DNA from: GCA-2683825 sp965662355
GTDB lineage: Bacteria; Planctomycetota; UBA1135; GCA-002686595
Direction of reading: 5' to 3'
Length of the DNA: 9,352 bases
Assembly: GCA_965662355.1 (NCBI GenBank)
Contig: CBFIHP010000050.1
Coordinates: 1-9,352, forward strand
Part shown: positions 7,601 to 9,352 of the stretch, one piece after another
How the letters are laid out: the number at the start of each line of letters is the position of its first letter
How positions within the stretch are numbered: the stretch's first letter is position 1
Notes under the pieces: model-generated
The model's database searches: none
What the model was told of the DNA's origin: nothing
What the model saw: the letters and a program-made list of their open reading frames with translations, nothing else
Program-made: the position numbers and the translations under genes

Positions 7601-9002
7601 CCACGACGATACGATCCCCCGAGAGACCAACGGCATCCCCGAACCTGTCGAAGTACTCACCTTTCGGCGCACCGTCAGTGCTGGAGGGGTCCGGAGTCTC
7701 AGTGACGGGAGTCAGTTGCTTCACGAAGCCCCAGCCGCCGTTACCGTCGCGCTGGAAGACGAACGCGGCACCGGAAATGACCGGTACTTCAGGCTGGTCA
7801 GGGATCGCATCGTGACCCGGAGCCCCGACGACGATCGTGTCTCCGGAGAGTGCCACGGCCGCACCGAACTCCTCGGCCGCATCCGAATCGAACTGGGGCG
7901 GAAGCTCGAGCACGGCTGTTTGCACCCAGTCGACGCCGGCCTCCGAGAAGCGCTCGTACACCGCGACGCGACCCGCGTCGGGGCCACTGATCTCTTGGAA
8001 GGACACCGCGGCCGTGTCTCCGTCGATGGCCACGACAGATCCTCGGTTCATCGGACCGTCCGGGACGAGTGACCCCAGCTCCGACGCGGGGACCGACACG
8101 AGACTCTCGTCCTCGAAGGGCGGCACCTCGATCGAGATCGGGGGCAGCGTGTCCCCCGGCATCACGTTAAGGCACGTCATCGTCCCCAGCGTGGTCTGCT
8201 TCCCGTGGATGGCCTCGGCCCCGGAAGCTGCACCTGCCGGCGGGACCTCCACTGCCCTCACGGCGATGCTCAACTCGGGAACGAAGCGATTCACCAGCAC
8301 TCCCACCTGGAGGTCCATGGGCTCCCCGGCGATGGGCATGAAATCCCGGTCCAGGATGACGTCCCCGGGCTCGACGTCGACCGGGTTCGCCACAGCCTCC
8401 TCCATCAGCGCCTGGGCGACGAAGATCGCCGCGTCGTGATGATGGCGAAGGGAGTCGATCAAGAGCTCTGCCGCTCGACTGCGACCCTCCAGCCACACCA
8501 CCAGGCCCTGATCCCGGTCCTCGTCTCCCTGACCGACGAAATCCAGGGCCATCGTTTGGTTGTCCTCTTCGATCAGAAGGGAAAGTGAATTCGCCGCCAC
8601 CTGGCGCGTGTCGACGACCAGCCCGTCGATCTCATCTCGAATGGCCGCCGCGTGGAAGAGAATCGCCGGGTCGCTCGTTTCGGAATCGTCTAGGTGTTCG
8701 GCAACCTTGACCAAGACCCCGAGGTCGTCGAGGACGGCCGGCAGTTCCGCCTCATCGGGCGTGATGAAGCTCGCCGCCACCCCCTGATACGTATCGACTT
8801 TTCGGAGCGCCCTCGATAGGAAGGTCCGCTCCTCACTAGTCTGGATCGGGTGCATTTCGACCAGCCGATTGCGCAGGGCGGTCTCGAGTCCATCCAGAGA
8901 CGGCGTTGACCCCTGGGACAAGGTGAGCGCTCCCGCGGAGACACCGGTGAGGCCGGTCATGACCAGCATGAAGACCCAGTAGAAAGTACGGCTTTGTTGC
9001 AT
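4686..9002 (-). CDS. Giant exported FG-GAP propeller protein with Cys-rich C-terminus
   Basis: The protein has 1438 residues from ATG 9002-9000. The frame stays open upstream to 9245, but this Met begins a clear signal peptide (MQQSRTFYWVFMLVMTGLTGVSAGA) and the upstream extension is not protein-like. The ribosome site is weak. Residues about 34-210 are helical. Residues about 317-805 hold seven FG-GAP blades of the 'FGAAVALSGDTIVVGAPG...GAAFVF' kind, so one seven-bladed integrin-alpha-like propeller. Blade 7 is split by an insert with a calcium-type loop, DCDGDGAFDE (771-780). Residues about 806-850 (GTYMLLVEVDP...NN) look like a CARDB module. Further loops are DTDGDNEPDE (871-880) and DLNFDGSLD (1052-1060). 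Residues 1174-1421 contain 20 cysteines, including CC pairs in an ECC.P.G....T...CC..GG module. No LPXTG or PEP-CTERM tail is seen, so it is probably secreted. It is the first gene of an operon with the HEAT-like gene. Likely role: adhesion or matrix binding; the ligand is unknown. Confidence 0.88.
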   Translation of the reverse strand: MQQSRTFYWVFMLVMTGLTGVSAGALTLSQGSTPSLDGLETALRNRLVEMHPIQTSEERTFLSRALRKVDTYQGVAASFITPDEAELPAVLDDLGVLVKVAEHLDDSETSDPAILFHAAAIRDEIDGLVVDTRQVAANSLSLLIEEDNQTMALDFVGQGDEDRDQGLVVWLEGRSRAAELLIDSLRHHHDAAIFVAQALMEEAVANPVDVEPGDVILDRDFMPIAGEPMDLQVGVLVNRFVPELSIAVRAVEVPPAGAASGAEAIHGKQTTLGTMTCLNVMPGDTLPPISIEVPPFEDESLVSVPASELGSLVPDGPMNRGSVVAIDGDTAAVSFQEISGPDAGRVAVYERFSEAGVDWVQTAVLELPPQFDSDAAEEFGAAVALSGDTIVVGAPGHDAIPDQPEVPVISGAAFVFQRDGNGGWGFVKQLTPVTETPDPSSTDGAPKGEYFDRFGDAVGLSGDRIVVGAPLFADYGNDGLGAAHLFERNEGGADAWGWKQFFSLSGVSFFQLGAAVAVEGDVLVLGGPGRLGESSGARIGVYEYDTRAGNFELLQALTSGSESFGASVALAEVSGSSEQATHRIAVGAPGASLGGGKPDAGEVSIYLYQRTAKAIELEKTLTAPNPIAGDRFGASVALTKPGAEGPASQMVIVGAPGHDHFDGGPLDAGTAYVYVQGHEPGCRPMAPSDGDGWGLLARRISDAPVEGGGFGSSVAATSVHYRAQSEVLPGADVSDIPPPPPGAPPHPEGDLRVAPTILIGEPLSDAVIGMDCDGDGAFDEPVLHDPEDCVVPEVRRGGAAHFFSGMDPIQAGTYMLLVEVDPQQRIIEMEGGDAEDNNCMLVEQELQFCVPSLEPNLAVTEVVLTPVEPCDTDGDNEPDEELGFILASFDEVQGATVQITRAGINATVAMTGGYEGVIRNAVLKAWRVHHSDVLEPARFFNPETGMYDLDQYPVPDIVRGDSLSVGLEVEFPSNYVFETGSTPIDIFVEVSRTSQVADTDPTDDVLVQEDQCLTIIDLEGCIVPSAISGSSGGLSEAVTWGKKMGNDAFNADLNFDGSLDMVRRDPVIPHGDYPGQEFGAMASLDASLDFTIFGGEVDDVMRFYSLAERDPLQDYGYFEVSLEALGYTLYSAGPVDSNTTGELPDGFERIPGGFRFTKTFSKDKTFPDRERKECCHPSGGSIMVTESECCDLGGFVINDNDDGSNDEECSAHDPISGPCRQLPRLGRTFFVAGIPIDVDAAAVGTLGISFAANVTDDFTYDVTPFVGAGVQIQLEVPGGGVSPFTAGARGTLTLCRYDHIRRSGLGMTLVGPDGDEDITICGLQCFKVTHRLTFLQGKIELFASYPWIDFCSCCFGLYYPCGITTKTSTLELISWPPAFEVCIPGKDECGPNYCPLWVTGMDLCDGLGRPACESSPCDVPCEEFGLNDTPRLDWTPRN

Positions 9003-9161
9003 AACTACAGAATGACCTGATGCACGGGGGGGGGCGTGCGCGTGTTGCAGCGCCGTCTCACGGTTCGATTCGAGTCCCGCTTCGAACTCCAACTCCATAA
9101 TTGCAAAGCCCGCTACGATCGCTCGGAGGATTCCGCAATAAAGTTGCCTTGTTGCACAACT
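8994..9161 (+). repeat. 13-base direct repeats TTGTTGCAYAACT (8994-9006 and 9149-9161)
   Basis: TTGTTGCATAACT and TTGTTGCACAACT differ at one base and lie 155 bp apart in the same orientation. The first covers the start codon of the large exported gene, so its reverse complement encodes Met-Gln-Gln. Both resemble the outer motif of the 109-bp element (GTTGTTGCAT). They may be decayed element ends or a repeated regulatory site. Confidence 0.5.
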
Positions 9162-9290
9162 CGGATTGAGGCCGAGGCTCCGCCCGAAACGCACGTCCCG
9201 TTCATCCGACCATCTCTCCGTCCGGCGTTGGTGCAGCAGTCCCATTGGACGAGCGGCGTAGGGTGCAGAAACTCAGCCGAACTCCAACTC
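9083..9290 (+). repeat. Exact 13-base direct repeats CGAACTCCAACTC (9083-9095 and 9278-9290)
   Basis: The two copies are identical and lie 195 bp apart. They alternate with the TTGTTGCAYAACT pair (order A-B-A-B), which suggests an old duplication or element insertions in the operon's upstream region. Sequence between the copies is not clearly alike. Confidence 0.5.
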
Positions 9291-9352
9291 GTTGAGAATC
9301 AGCAGCTTGCGACTCAACGACAATGGCCCAGATGGCCGAGATCTACCCGCTC
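9273..9352 (-). CDS. Possible C-terminal end of a gene entering from the right
   Basis: On the minus strand one frame is open from the window edge to a TGA in the 9273-9278 region, reading ...PLSLSRKLLILNELEFG. The last dozen residues are protein-like, with a mostly G/C third base in that part; the first ten residues are Arg/Ser/Pro-rich and less convincing. If real, a gene transcribed in the same direction ends about 270 bases before the large exported gene. Only about 25 codons are visible, and a plus-strand ATG at 9323 (MAQMAEIYPL, open to the edge) competes for the same bases. Weak call. Confidence 0.22.
   Translation of the reverse strand, partial: AGRSRPSGPLSLSRKLLILNELEFG

Larger units (their letters stand above)
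9003..9352. other. Upstream region of the propeller/HEAT operon
   Basis: These 350 bases show no complete gene. They hold a G9 run (9026-9034), two pairs of 13-base direct repeats, a GGCGTTGGTGCA motif at 9224-9235, an 8-bp inverted repeat (9289-9296 / 9313-9320) and a short open tail at the right edge. The minus-strand frame of the operon's first gene stays open through part of it but lacks protein-like composition. The operon promoter should lie here; I cannot place it with confidence. Confidence 0.5.

Noticed and set aside
9003..9245. 81-codon N-terminal extension of the giant exported gene
   Set aside because: It would bury the signal peptide, is Arg/His/Pro-rich, crosses the G9 run and repeats, and has no good ribosome site at its first ATG.
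9289..9320. Integron attC-like site (TCGTTGAG ... CTCAACGA, 8-bp inverted repeat)
   Set aside because: The GTTRRRY-like and RYYYAAC-like halves are in the wrong order for attC, and there is no cassette gene or second site.
8990..9352. Intact IS5-family insertion sequence upstream of the operon
   Set aside because: Only end-like motifs are present, in the same rather than inverted orientation, and no transposase fragment can be read in any frame.

Overview
The window is GC-rich (roughly 60-65% by eye) bacterial DNA dominated by genes for exported, repeat-built structural proteins. There is no tRNA, rRNA, CRISPR array or intact mobile element. Three things suggest a free-living marine or soil bacterium of the Planctomycetota type (Phycisphaerae or the 'Poly30/Pla133' kind): an FG-GAP/VCBS propeller lipoprotein with a C-terminal sandwich of the 'LDASGRA...IP...FWQA' kind, a giant exported FG-GAP protein with Cys-rich 'ECC.P.G....T...CC..GG' modules, and very large secreted beta-propeller genes. 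I recall these from family knowledge. Myxococcota or another large-genome lineage is not excluded.

Layout, left to right. (1) 1-220, minus: the first 73 codons of an exported protein, cut by the window edge. (2) 221-752: a gene-poor stretch with a terminator-like hairpin, a short relic with coding-like codon use, and a 109-bp element with 17-bp terminal inverted repeats (478-586). (3) 753-3341, plus (a longer ORF opens at 630): a lipoprotein with 14 evenly spaced DxDxDG-type calcium loops, read here as two seven-bladed FG-GAP/VCBS propellers plus a C-terminal beta domain. (4) 3342-3616: a convergent intergenic stretch. (5) 4686-9002 then 3617-4660, both minus: a two-gene operon with a 25-bp gap. 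The first gene encodes a 1438-residue exported protein (helical N-terminus, one seven-bladed FG-GAP propeller, a CARDB-like module, a Cys-rich C-terminus). The second encodes a 347-residue exported HEAT-like superhelix whose pattern resembles the helical domain of vitellogenin-type lipid-transfer proteins. (6) 9003-9352: an upstream region with short direct repeats, a G9 run and the possible tail of another gene.

How they fit: all four gene products carry export signals, and there are no enzymes, regulators or transporters. The cluster looks like cell-surface or extracellular machinery for adhesion or binding. The operon pairing of a propeller protein with a HEAT superhelix is the best candidate for an undescribed two-component surface system. 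A second theme is a short motif (core GGCGTTGKTGCAT) in all three major intergenic regions, which looks like the ends of decayed small transposable elements.
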